A stretch of DNA of 52,506 nucleotides from Isotricha intestinalis (lineage: Eukaryota; Ciliophora; Litostomatea; Vestibuliferida; Isotrichidae): NCBI GenBank assembly GCA_023807065.1, contig JAJJLU010003561.1, positions 1 to 52,506 on the forward strand, read 5' to 3'. Shown here in pieces: positions 41,393 through 51,618 of the stretch (position 1 is the stretch's first letter; each line of letters begins with the position of its first letter). Made by a program: the position numbers and the translations under genes. The notes beneath the pieces are model-generated. The model was not told the DNA's origin. It did not search any database and was given only the letters and a program-made list of their open reading frames with translations.

Positions 41393-41628
41393 AAGTTAAT
41401 TAAAGTAAGTTTAAATTTATGAAAAAATAATAAATTTAATAATTATTATTTGAAGGTTAAATTAAATTAATATTAGAAAAAAGTTAAAATATTTTAATAT
41501 ATATATAAAGAAAAAAATTTACAATAATTTTAAATGTTTAATTAATTTTCCAAATATTGAAACATCAATTAAAATAAATTCATTAAATTTAAATCTTAAA
41601 TAACCTTAATAATATAATTTAGATTAAA

Positions 41629-44126
41629 TTAAACCTTTTTATAATTGTCTAAATCTTCTAATTCATGCCCTTTTTCATTAGAATCATTTTCCTTTTTCTT
41701 TCCACAGCAAAAACAATAACAAGCAATAATAAATATACAACAAGCACCAATTCCAACTAATAAATTAATATTTATTGGAATATTATCTGGATCATATTCT
41801 ATAGTATAAATACCTTTATCTAATTGAGATTCATCCAATGAATGGGCCATAACTATAATATAATATTTCTTTTTGCTTTCAACTGGAACTTTAAATGATA
41901 TTTTATCTTTTGCATTTGCATCATAAAAACTTGAAAAAGGTTTATTTTGAATAATTTCGTTTAAATCAATTTTATCATTTAATTCACATCTATATACATT
42001 ATATTCAGAATTAATATTAATTGATTTTAAAAAAGGAGAAATTGAAAATTCGACTTCTTTTTCATTTTTATTTACAATATTTATATCAAATTTATTACCT
42101 TCAACTAAGTTCAATTCACTTTTTTTTATATAAGTATAATAAAGCAATAAATAAGTATCTATATTAGATTCAAATCTAATTCCTTTTGCAAGATTAATAT
42201 CGGAAATAATAATTACAGCTCTTCCATTTTTATCAAAAGATAATTTTTCGTTTTTATCAAAAGTATCATTGAAATAATCAATATAATCTGCAATTGAAAA
42301 TAAAATATCTCCTTTGAATCCTTTATTAATAATAATAACTAAATTATAATCATCAATTATTTCATTTCTAATATCATGATCTAATGGTAATAAAAATTTA
42401 GTTTTATTATCTTTGACTAAATCAATTTTATTCATTTCTCTTAATTTTAAAGTACTTGTTTTATTTGTATAAAATAATAAATCAATATTATCTTCAATTA
42501 GATTTCTCTCAAATCTACAAGTAGAAAGTGAAATTTTATTTTTATCAACATCACTATCATAATGTAAATAAGGATTAAAAAAGTCAAAATTAAGATACTG
42601 TTTAAAATGAAGTAATTTTCCAACTACTTTTTTTAAATGAGAACTATAAGTAAAATCTTTTACATTAAAAGGTTGTTTAAATAAATATGCAGAAATTAAA
42701 TCATGTTCTCGAATACTATTAATATGATATCTGAATCCAATAACATCCTTAAATTTAGATAAATCATCATAAGGACTTTTTATTTCTTTAACATTATGAT
42801 AAACTAAAAATAAAGTTGGTTCATTAACTACTATTTCAATTTTATTTCCTACTAAAGGAATAAATTCATTTATTTTACGTACATTTTCTATTTCTTTTGG
42901 ATTTCCTTTTTTATCAGTCATATATAATTTATAATTCCCAGAATTTAAAGCAGAAATATAATCATCTTCTACAGGTAATTGAAAAATTTTTTTACTTTCA
43001 ACATATAAATAAAAATATTTTGTAAAATAACTGAATTTAAATTCACTTATTTTATCTGTATTTGTTTTTATTAATTCAAAATTAAGAAGACAAACTTTAC
43101 TTATACAAACTATTTTAAAAACATATGTTTGATCTCCTTTCACAGGAATTAAATTATTTCCTTTATGAATATATTTATCATATTTAATTTCTGTTATTTC
43201 ATTTCTTCCATATAAATTATAATCAATATTATAAGTTCCACTTAAATGAACAATATTAACAAAATATCTTTCACTTTTTTTTCCAGTTAAAGAATCTTTA
43301 TTTAAAATGAATTTATGAATATCATCTTTATTCTTAGGAATAATTTGATGAGTAGAAATTAAAAGATCTTTCATTTCCCAATTTAAACTTTCATAATATT
43401 CAAAAGCAGTATGTTTAGCTATAAAAGTCTCAGTAGCTTCAACTTCATTATAAATTTCCATAATCATATTATCTTCTTGCATTTGAATTAATTCATTTAA
43501 ATTAAATGTATTTATATTTTCATCAATATGATATATATTTAATGGAGCTAAATCTTGATTTTCTGTGAAAAATGTTATTTGAGAATTCCCAGTTTGAGTT
43601 ATTTCATATTCTCTATATTCCATTAAAGTTTTTAAATTGATATAAAAATATATTGGATTTTTTGATTTAATTTTGTGTGCTTTTTCTAAAATATCATGAA
43701 CATTTGTTTCCTTATGAGAAAATAATTTAGAAGGAGAAAAATAAATTTTTGTTGATTTTTCTTTCCTAAATTGAACTGAAAGAAAATGTTCTTTTTTTGA
43801 AGTTTTTTTGAAAAGTATTCTGAATCTTTTTCCATCAGAAAAAGATTCTATTTTTATTTTATCTATTTCATCTTCATTTCTTTAAAAGATTGAGCTTTCT
43901 TTTCGTTGTCAGAAAATTTTTTGATTAATGGAGTTAAAGAAAATTCAGTTTCTGGGAAAACATTAATAACACCAGAAGAATTATTTGGTAATTGGTCTAA
44001 TGAAACATAAAATGAAAATGTTGAGTCTGAATCTGTTGAAGTTAATAAATCTTCATTTGGATCTAAATTTATTATTATTGATGATGATAAGGGAATTAAT
44101 ATTAAAAGAAGATATTTTATTTTCAT
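41629..44126 (-). CDS. Type I membrane protein, unrecognised; one -1 frame break
   Basis: The first frame (44126 to 43863) starts with a signal peptide, MKIKYLLLILIPLSSSIII, and stops at TAG. A second frame opens immediately and stays open from about 43880 to 41629, passing the internal Met at 43623. A -1 shift just after 43881, where the minus strand reads T TTT AAA in phase, joins them into 832 residues. The ectodomain is beta-rich with no domain I recognise. Near the C-terminus a membrane helix, INLLVGIGACCIFIIACYCFCC, carries four Cys at its cytosolic edge. It is followed by a charged tail, GKKKENDSNEKGHELEDLDNYKKV. Plan and composition resemble the larger protein at 11732-16655, and they may be distant relatives. 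Probably a surface or endomembrane protein. Confidence 0.7.
43881..43887 (-). other. In-frame T_TTT_AAA heptamer at the frame break
   Basis: On the minus strand the codons tct ttt aaa contain T TTT AAA in the phase needed for -1 slippage. In the -1 frame a TAA ends here, and in the zero frame a TAG follows at 43865-43863. The shift is therefore confined to about 17 bases starting at this site. A lost A in a nearby run is the alternative. Confidence 0.35.
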
Positions 44127-44499
44127 TATAAAAAAATTAAAATTATTAAATCTTTTATATGATTTCTTAAGGAAAATTATTAAAATAATTCAAATTATTA
44201 ATATAATAATAAAGAAGACTTAACATTTATTATATTTCATTAATTATTTTAATACTTTAGTATTAGAATTTTTATAATTTTAATTTAATTTTTTTAATTA
44301 TTTTTTATTAAAAAAATGTAGTTTTTAATTATTATTAAATCAATTCAATAGATAATATCCAATTATATATTACTAATTTTATCAAAATTTTTGAAAATAA
44401 TAAAATTTAATATATTAGTTATTGTTAATATTTATTTTCTTAAATTATATATATTAAATTATATATAAATAAACTTAAAAAGATATATAATAAATAAAA
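44127..44499. other. Intergenic, no gene seen
   Basis: Divergent spacer between two genes for secretory proteins. It is nearly pure A and T, and I saw no gene or repeat. Confidence 0.6.
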
Positions 44500-45309
44500 A
44501 TGTCCAAACCTTTGATTTTCTTGTTTTTATTCCAATTAATAATTTCAATTGACCCCCCGAAAGATAAAAAAGAACCAATCAAAGCTGAAGAAAATGAAAT
44601 AGAAAAAAAATCAGAAAAAGAAAAAAAAATATATGAATCAATGATTCAATTATTTGCAAATTATGCTATAAATTACAAAATAAAAAATGATTTTGAAGAT
44701 GAATATGTGACATTAAATAAGAATATAAAAACAATACCTGAAGGATATAATAATTGTAAAATAACTCCTAAGGATTATATTAAAACTATTAATTTCAATT
44801 TAAAAGAAGATTCAGAAAAACTTGGAGTTAAAACATTTGAAAATAAGGAAGAAAGTTTAAAATTTATAAAAAACTCATTAAATGATGAATTAAAAACAAC
44901 AATTGAGGATACACACAAAGAACAATTAATAAATTTAATTGGATTTCAAAAAGAAATATGGAATAAAATTGATTTGATTTTTGTTCAAAATGAAAATAAA
45001 TTTTTATCTTTTTTATCTCTATTTTTTCAAATTACAAATGAAGATAAATATGTCATTGTTTATTATTATATAAATTCATATATTTTTTGGTGTTATAAAG
45101 ATTTTGTGATAATTAATCAATCAAAAGATGTATATAATTCTTTTAATGTTATTTTTCATCCTGAAATAATCAAAAGCTCAGATTATACACCTAAGATATA
45201 TGAAGATATTTTGATAAGATATTTTAGTATACTTAGTTATAAAAAGATTCATAGTGTATATGGACAAGGAGACTTCTTTTTACCTGAATTTTATGATGAT
45301 GATGATTAA
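44500..45309 (+). CDS. Secreted or lumenal protein, unrecognised
   Basis: A 269-residue protein with a signal peptide at residues 1-17 (MSKPLIFLFLFQLIISI) followed by a Pro/Lys/Glu-rich stretch (DPPKDKKEPIKAEENEIEKK). The rest is a mixed helical domain with no clear membrane segment. One hydrophobic stretch, KYVIVYYYINSYIFWCYKDFVII, at about 185-207 could be a buried strand pair. The C-terminus YDDDD is acidic. It contains only two Cys, both in the mature part. I do not recognise the family. It lies head to head with the membrane-protein gene at 41629-44126. Confidence 0.6.
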   Translation: MSKPLIFLFLFQLIISIDPPKDKKEPIKAEENEIEKKSEKEKKIYESMIQLFANYAINYKIKNDFEDEYVTLNKNIKTIPEGYNNCKITPKDYIKTINFNLKEDSEKLGVKTFENKEESLKFIKNSLNDELKTTIEDTHKEQLINLIGFQKEIWNKIDLIFVQNENKFLSFLSLFFQITNEDKYVIVYYYINSYIFWCYKDFVIINQSKDVYNSFNVIFHPEIIKSSDYTPKIYEDILIRYFSILSYKKIHSVYGQGDFFLPEFYDDDD

Positions 45310-45923
45310 AATCATAGTATAATTCAATTCTTCAATAATTATTTTATTTTAAGATTAGAAACATAGAATTTTTTTAAATTATTATAATATATAATAAAAT
45401 AAATGTAACTGTTATATAAATAAAAAAGATATTTTAAATTACCAATTGAAACTTATTGAAAATTTTATTTTTGTTAAATGATGATGTAGAAAAAAAGATA
45501 TCATAAATAATTAATATAGTTTAATTTGATTGTATAAAATTTATTTAAATCAATTTATATTATAAGAAATGTCTTCAAATATATTATTAATCAATGAATT
45601 ATTTTAAATAAAATAAAAATATTTATATATAATTTGATTATTTGAAAATTGAAATATTCATTATGGAATATTAATTTTAATAATTTTTATTGAAAAATTA
45701 GTTTTTTAAGATTTAATTATTTTTGATTTTATAAAATGAAATATGAAAAAGATATAATTAAAAAAAAAGATAAAATTAAATTAAATTAATTTAATTATTA
45801 AATAATATTTATATATTACTATAAGTTATATATAAATTTTGAAAAAAAAACATATTGTTTTTGATTATCATTTAAAATATAATATTTTTTATTTTTATGT
45901 TAAATTATTATTCAAATATTTAT
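45310..45923. other. Intergenic, no gene seen
   Basis: AT-rich spacer of about 600 bases between the secreted-protein gene and the decayed adaptor-like gene. I saw no open frame, RNA gene or repeat. Confidence 0.55.
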
Positions 45924-47330
45924 TTATTTATTTCCAGTTTTTTGGAATAAATCTTCATTGACATTATCATTAGGCTTTCTTGATAAGGATATTGAACAAT
46001 ATCATTATTTCCTCCTTAAGGATAAACATCTCCACTTTCATAAGGATCAAAAAGGAGAATTGTTATTTTTATTAGTTTCAAATGAAAAATTTTTGGCAAT
46101 CTAGATTCATTAATTTTATTATTTAAAAACATATTTATAATTTTGTAAAGTATTATTTTGCTTCATTTGATTATTATTATCACTATTTCCTCTAATATAA
46201 TTATTATTACTAATATTATAAGGATTATCTCTAGCATCACTATTTTCTGAATAAGGATTATTATTATTCATATTTATATTCTCTGAATATTATTTATTTC
46301 CAAAAGGATTTTGTTTATTATTTTATTGATTAAATGGATTTATCATGTGATTGCCCATTTGGTCATCACCACCTCCTCCTTTTTAATTATCATTTAAAGT
46401 ATTTTTTTCACTTGTTATTACAAGTTACATTTATTCCCATTTGAAGAACCTGGAATTATTCCAGAAAGTAAAAATTCTCCTTCAGTATCATTTGCTTTGG
46501 TATTTGCTTTATTTAATATACTTCTTAATCTTAATGAATCATGCTGCATTGTAATTAATTTGAGTTTTAATCTTTTTTTTTGGATTACTATCAAAAAAGT
46601 CATAATTTGAGGGCATTTATTGAAAAAATTCTTTCAGATTCTAAAAAATTTCCAACTACAGTAGCAACAATACTATATCTTAAATCTAAAAATTTTGAAT
46701 TGAATTTGAACATAAGATATATTAAGTATTTTAACTTATTTTAAAGCTGATTTTCTATATTTCTTCATTACTTTCAAATTTCCAAATATCACTTAAACTT
46801 TCTTCTTTTCTTTTATTAAATTTAATATTCTTTTTTAACTCATTTATCCATTTTTTCATATAATGAGCATTAATTTTTCTTAATTCAAATCTTTTTTTAA
46901 TAAAATTTTCAACTTCTGAAAATTTTAATTCTCAATCAGAACAAATTTCAGAAACTCTTTTCATATGACACAACATTCTAAATTTGCATTTAATAAAGCT
47001 CTATAAATATTACATACATCATCCATAAAATAATAATTTGAATTTCTTTCAAAAACAAGACAAATAATGATGATATTTCTTCAAACATTTTTTTTAATGA
47101 TAATGATTTTTGAGGTTGTTATTATTGATCTTAATTGAAATATTTTTTCCTTTGTTAATTGAAGTTTTTGAACTTTTTTATCAAAATCAAAATCTTTTAT
47201 AAGTGGACCTTGAAAACATTCATATGCTACTTGAGTTATTTTTGACCAAAAATTTGGTATTTTTTTATATTAAAAAGGTATATTTTTTCAACTGATTATA
47301 ATTAATTTTGCTTTTTTTGAGATATAATAT
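45924..47330 (-). pseudogene. Decayed endocytic-adaptor-like gene with NPF/NPY motifs
   Basis: Minus-strand coding pieces follow one another in changing frames. A helical N-terminal part includes ITQVAYECFQGPLIKDFDFD, KKVQKLQLTKEKIFQLRSI and FIKKRFELRKINAHYMKKWI. RYSIVATVVGNFLESERIF and LRLRSILNKANTKANDTEGE follow. The C-terminal part is Asn/Gly-rich with short INPFN, QNPFG, NNPYSEN and DNPYN motifs. NPF repeats bind EH domains, and helical module plus NPF tail is the plan of endocytic adaptors. The helical part might be BAR-like, but that is not certain. Frames change at least five times. In the tail three TAA codons fall in one otherwise continuous frame (after LNDN, NPFNQ and NPFGNK) where Gln would fit. 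The 5' limit is approximate. Confidence 0.5.
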
Positions 47331-47618
47331 TTTCTATTTTTATTTGAAAAGTTTATTGAAGTGTAAAACAAATTATTATTATTAATATGAAAATTCCAAA
47401 TATCAATTATAAAATTAGCAAAAAAAAATTATTTAAAAATAATATAAATTTATATATATTGTTACCTTGTTTATTTACATTCAAACTATAAAATAGAAAC
47501 TATTTAAATTTCAACTAATTAAAATCCTATATATTCCTTCAATATATATATTCATGACTAAATTCATAACCACATTTAAAAATTGAATATTGACATAAAA
47601 ATAAAAGATAGAAAAACT

Positions 47619-48629
47619 TTATTCATCAATAGGGTATTCGTTGGGAGTCAAATCTTCTCCTTCTTTAAACAAATAAATATGAGCAATTCCCTGATCATCA
47701 ACCCATGCTCTAGCCATTCCAGGAGAATTAAAAGGCATTTCAACATTTCCTTCTTTATCAATAGAAATAAATCCTCCAGTTAAAGGTTCTAATTCCTGAA
47801 TGACCTCCATTGCACTATCCTTAAGACTAATACCTTTATATTTAATTCTAGCTCTCAAATCAAAAGCAACACTTCTCCTGATCATATTTTCTCCAAGTCC
47901 AGTACAACTAACAGCACAGCAATCATTATTAGCATAAGTACCAGCTCCAATAATAGGAGAATCCCCAACTCTTCCAGCCATCTTATATGTGATACCTCCT
48001 GTTGAAGTACCTGCTGCTAAATTTCCTTTCTTATCTAATGCTAATGCTCCACATGTTTCATGTTGTGGTATTTCCTTATATGATTTTTTCTGTGCTTCAT
48101 ACCATTCTTTTATCATTTTAGGTGTCATAAAATACGAATTAGGTACCATTGTCAATCCTTCACTTTCAGCAAATTCATCTGCATGTGTTCCTACTAAGAG
48201 AACATGACGTGTTTTCTCCATTACTTTACGAGCTGCTAAAATTGGATTTTTTATTCTTTGGATAGACGCTACTGCTCCACATTTTAAATTTGAGCCATCC
48301 ATTATAGAAGAGTCTAATTCACATTGAAATTTTTGATTTACTTTTGCTCCTTTACCTGAATTAAATGTTGGGTTGTCTTCCATTGTCATTAATGATGCTT
48401 CTACTGCATCTAAGTGAGATCCATTGTTTAATAATATTTTGTATCCAGCTCTTAATGCTTCGAGAAGTCCTTGTTTATATTCTATCTCTTCTTCTAAGGA
48501 AATTGATGAACGGTTTTCGTCTATTGCTCCTGCATGAATTGCAAGGAGGAAGTCTACTTTCGACAAATTTATTTTAGGAATTAAGATTAATGAAGTTATT
48601 ATTAATATTGTTGTTGAAATGTTTTTCAT
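47619..48629 (-). CDS. Secreted isoaspartyl peptidase / L-asparaginase (Ntn hydrolase, family T2)
   Basis: This 336-residue enzyme belongs to the Ntn-hydrolase asparaginase family, which autocleaves and uses the freed Thr to hydrolyse isoaspartyl peptides or asparagine. A signal peptide at residues 1-22 precedes the alpha chain, which opens LLAIHAGAI and has DNPTFNSGKGAKVN. Cleavage is expected before Thr192 in QHETCGALALDKKGNLAAGTSTGG. The beta chain continues with a KMAGRVGDSPIIGAGTYANN segment, a substrate-binding signature, and SCTGLGENMIRRSVAFDL. The residue after the nucleophile is Cys, where Val is more usual. All catalytic elements are present. Base composition differs from the neighbours: 48001-48060 has 22 G/C in 60, against 11 in 60 at 27001-27060. 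This could mean acquisition from bacteria or strong codon selection. Confidence 0.93.
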   Translation of the reverse strand: MKNISTTILIITSLILIPKINLSKVDFLLAIHAGAIDENRSSISLEEEIEYKQGLLEALRAGYKILLNNGSHLDAVEASLMTMEDNPTFNSGKGAKVNQKFQCELDSSIMDGSNLKCGAVASIQRIKNPILAARKVMEKTRHVLLVGTHADEFAESEGLTMVPNSYFMTPKMIKEWYEAQKKSYKEIPQHETCGALALDKKGNLAAGTSTGGITYKMAGRVGDSPIIGAGTYANNDCCAVSCTGLGENMIRRSVAFDLRARIKYKGISLKDSAMEVIQELEPLTGGFISIDKEGNVEMPFNSPGMARAWVDDQGIAHIYLFKEGEDLTPNEYPIDE

Positions 48630-48798
48630 TTTTTTTTTTTATTTTTTTTGTTTGAAGGAAATTTTAAATTTTTTAGTAATTTAAGATGTATAATTTTGTA
48701 AATATTATTATAAATTAATTTTTATATTTTTTTCCATAGAATTGAATTATATTTATTTTAAATTTATTTATTTTTTTTATTTAAATTATCAAATACAT

Positions 48799-50118
48799 TT
48801 ATTTTTTCAAATAAATGGATTCAGCAAAATCTGAATTAGTGACTTTATCTTCCATTCTTAAATTAATAGAAACAGCAGTAGGATTATTAGGAATATCAAT
48901 TTTATCAGGTTTATATTGTTCAACTACTTTATTAATTACTTTAACATTAGGACAAGCAACAGGTCTGTAACTTTTAATAAAATTAATTGCTTCTTCAACA
49001 GAATAATCTTCATATAAAATTAAATAAATAGCAACAGTAGCAGTAGCTCTTCCCATTCCTGCAGTACAATGAACATAAACTGTTTTTCCTTTATCTAATA
49101 ATTCTTTTAATTTATCTCCTGCTCCTTTTAATTTCAATAATAAATCATTTTCATTAAAATCTTCAATTGGATATCTTGTTATTTCTATTCCTAGTTCTTT
49201 ACATTCTTTTAATTGTTCTTTAAGATTTATTTGCCTAAATATTAAATCTTTATCTGTTTGAACATTTAATATTGAATCTATGTTATTCGATGCTATTTCC
49301 CTAAAATCATTATAACTTTGAGGATAAGGTCCTATGTATATTTTTTTATCTCCCATTTTATTAAAAACTAAATTTGCAACGAAATTAACATCAAATTCTT
49401 CAAGAAATGAATTTTGTAAAAAAACATTTTCATCAGGATTTTCATCAATTAAATCTTTATTTTCTTCAGAATCTAAATCAAATAAGATTTTTAAATGCCT
49501 ATTAGGTTCTCTTTCCCAAATGGCATTTTTTTTTTCTGGATTATAAATAGAATATCTATATTGAAAATCATAATTAACAGGATCATTAATTTTCATAGGA
49601 ACAGTAATATTCCAAAATTGACCTTTAATAACATTTCCATCTTTAGCCATAATTTCTTTAATATTTGAAAGTTCCATTTTAATTGGTTTTTCTCCTTCTC
49701 TTAACCAATTACCCAATCCAATTGGATCTCCTACAATTTGCATATATTCATTATCATCTTTTAAAGGGTAATAAATATTAAAATTTATTTTAAAGTGATT
49801 CCACATACAATCCAATATATATTCACCATTTTCTACTTTTAATCCTTTTAAATATTTTGCACTTAATATTCTATTTGGCCCTTCTTCCCATCTTTTTATT
49901 TTTTCTTGATTTATACATACAAATTTATATTTTATGTAATTTTCTGATTTTGATATTGTTATTGAATTTTTCCATATATGATTTTCACTCCAATGAAGTT
50001 TAAACTTTGGATCTTTCCAATTTCCAAAACGAGGATCTGAACCTAATATATATAAATTTTCTCCCTGATTTGTTTCATATCTTATTTGGAATTGAAAAGT
50101 GATTTTATCTGAATCCAT
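48799..50118 (-). CDS. Laforin-like glucan phosphatase with two CBM20 domains
   Basis: The 439-residue protein starts with two starch/glycogen-binding CBM20 modules. The first (about 5-110) has NLYILGSDPRFGNWKDPKF and IKYKFVCINQEKIKRWEEGPNR. The second (about 113-225) has MQIVGDPIGLGNWLREGEKP, then VNYDFQYRYSIYN and IWEREPNR. The aromatic and Glu-x-x-x-N-R features of CBM20 are visible in both. A dual-specificity phosphatase domain follows (about 255-420). Its P-loop VHCTAGMGRATATVAIYL has catalytic Cys and Arg near 350, with the Asp loop IEDFNEND upstream. This order (CBM then DSP) is that of laforin, not plant SEX4 (DSP then CBM). The expected role is removal of phosphate from storage glucan. 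Human laforin has one CBM20. The enzyme looks intact. Confidence 0.92.
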   Translation of the reverse strand: MDSDKITFQFQIRYETNQGENLYILGSDPRFGNWKDPKFKLHWSENHIWKNSITISKSENYIKYKFVCINQEKIKRWEEGPNRILSAKYLKGLKVENGEYILDCMWNHFKINFNIYYPLKDDNEYMQIVGDPIGLGNWLREGEKPIKMELSNIKEIMAKDGNVIKGQFWNITVPMKINDPVNYDFQYRYSIYNPEKKNAIWEREPNRHLKILFDLDSEENKDLIDENPDENVFLQNSFLEEFDVNFVANLVFNKMGDKKIYIGPYPQSYNDFREIASNNIDSILNVQTDKDLIFRQINLKEQLKECKELGIEITRYPIEDFNENDLLLKLKGAGDKLKELLDKGKTVYVHCTAGMGRATATVAIYLILYEDYSVEEAINFIKSYRPVACPNVKVINKVVEQYKPDKIDIPNNPTAVSINLRMEDKVTNSDFAESIYLKK

Positions 50119-50454
50119 AAATCTTTTTTTTTTTAAATAGATTAAAAATAAAATTTATTTATTTTAAATTTTTAAATTATTTTTTGAATTAATTCCAAGA
50201 AAAAAGTGAAATAAATTAAATAAGAAAATAATAATAATTAAAAAAAAGGAATTTTATTTTCATAATTAAAAATCCAATAAATCTTTTTATTATTTTTCTT
50301 ATTTAATAAATAATCAATATTATGATTTAAATTCAAATATAAAAATTTATTTCCTCCATCCTTTAAAATTTATATAAATATTAAACAAATATTAAAAGGA
50401 TAATTAAAAAAGTTAATATTTAATCAAAATATTAAAATATAAAAAAATAATAAA
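50119..50454. other. Intergenic, no gene seen
   Basis: AT-rich spacer between two minus-strand genes. I saw no open frame, RNA gene or repeat. Confidence 0.6.
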
Positions 50455-51618
50455 TTACGGGTTGTTTTGATTTTCATTAATTTTTTCTTTATCACTTTCA
50501 ATATCTAATTCATCAGGATCTTTTTCTCTTGGTCTTTTTTTTTTAATTAAAGAAGTTTTAGAAATATCAATAACTTTTGAAGAATCATAATTAGTATTAA
50601 ATTTATTTTCTTCATGATTTAAAAGTTTCATTTTTTCTTTTTCTTTTTTATACTGTGCAAATTCATTTATTTCAAGAATTACATCTTCAATTTTAGGATA
50701 AATATCTTTAATTATTCCTTGAAATTCATCTACTTCAGAATATTTTTTAGCTTCATTATTCATTTCTTCACTTTCAATTATATTTCTATTCAAATAGATT
50801 TTTTTATCATCTGTTTTTATTTCTGTTAATTCTAAATCATTATCATTAATTTCTATTTTTAATTTTGAATTTACTTTTTCTAAACTTAATTTTAGATAAT
50901 GTTCCATAATTAATTTTGCTTTGAAAAGAACTAATAAACATTTATGAGGATCAAAATCTAAAACTTGAGCTTCTTCAAAATATAAACTAGCTAATTTTCT
51001 TGAGCATTTACTATCATATTTTTTTCTTATAGATATTGCTTTTTCAAATAAATTTGTAGCACTTTGATAATCAGATTTAACTCTTTGAAAAGAACCTATA
51101 TTATAATAATTATCTGCTAATTGAAGATAATAATCAATTATTTCTTCTGATAATTCTGAAACATTCTTATTATCATATTCTTTTAAATAATCAGTATATA
51201 ATTTATTTGCAACACTTAAATTTTCCAAAGCAATATTTTCATCTGAATCATCTTGTTCAATTTCTTTATCATCGTCTTCATTTTTTTCCTTTGATAAATT
51301 ATTATTTTCATTGTTTTTACTTTCTTGATTTTCTAATCCTTCATTTGGTAAATTTAATATTTCGTCATTTTCCATTAATTTTCTTACCAATCCTCCTCCG
51401 TATTCATTATAATATTTTGCCATTTCTATTTTTGTTTCACTACCATATTTTTCAATTGCTAAGTTTAATGATTTTTCAAGTACTTCTAATCCTTTTTCAA
51501 ATTCATTTTTATTAAAAAATTCATTTGCCAATAAAAATAATTTATCTGGATTATCTTTATACAAATTATAATCAATGTTTTGATCAGAATTTGTATTTAT
51601 TTCATTGGCGGGTTCCAT
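50455..51618 (-). CDS. NASP/Sim3/Hif1-type histone chaperone (SHNi-TPR)
   Basis: A 387-residue TPR protein with the NASP plan. TPR1 is at about residues 25-65 (KLFLLANEFFNKNEFEKGLEVLEKSL; MAKYYNEYGGGLVRKLM). An acidic insert (about 100-130, EDDDKEIEQDDSDENIALENL) interrupts TPR2, which is the hallmark of the family and contacts histones. The following helices include LQLADNYYNIGSFQRVKSDY and ATNLFEKAISI, then RKLASLYFEEAQVLDFD. A basic KKKRPREKDPDELD motif near the C-terminus is a likely nuclear signal. NASP carries histones H3 and H4 and supplies them for chromatin assembly. It is a single exon and the start is the first ATG. Confidence 0.85.
   Translation of the reverse strand: MEPANEINTNSDQNIDYNLYKDNPDKLFLLANEFFNKNEFEKGLEVLEKSLNLAIEKYGSETKIEMAKYYNEYGGGLVRKLMENDEILNLPNEGLENQESKNNENNNLSKEKNEDDDKEIEQDDSDENIALENLSVANKLYTDYLKEYDNKNVSELSEEIIDYYLQLADNYYNIGSFQRVKSDYQSATNLFEKAISIRKKYDSKCSRKLASLYFEEAQVLDFDPHKCLLVLFKAKLIMEHYLKLSLEKVNSKLKIEINDNDLELTEIKTDDKKIYLNRNIIESEEMNNEAKKYSEVDEFQGIIKDIYPKIEDVILEINEFAQYKKEKEKMKLLNHEENKFNTNYDSSKVIDISKTSLIKKKRPREKDPDELDIESDKEKINENQNNP

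Noticed and set aside
47989..48577. Plus-strand open frames opposite the isoaspartyl peptidase
   Set aside because: They lie antisense to a well-conserved enzyme and have no recognisable features. The higher GC of that gene simply lengthens antisense frames.
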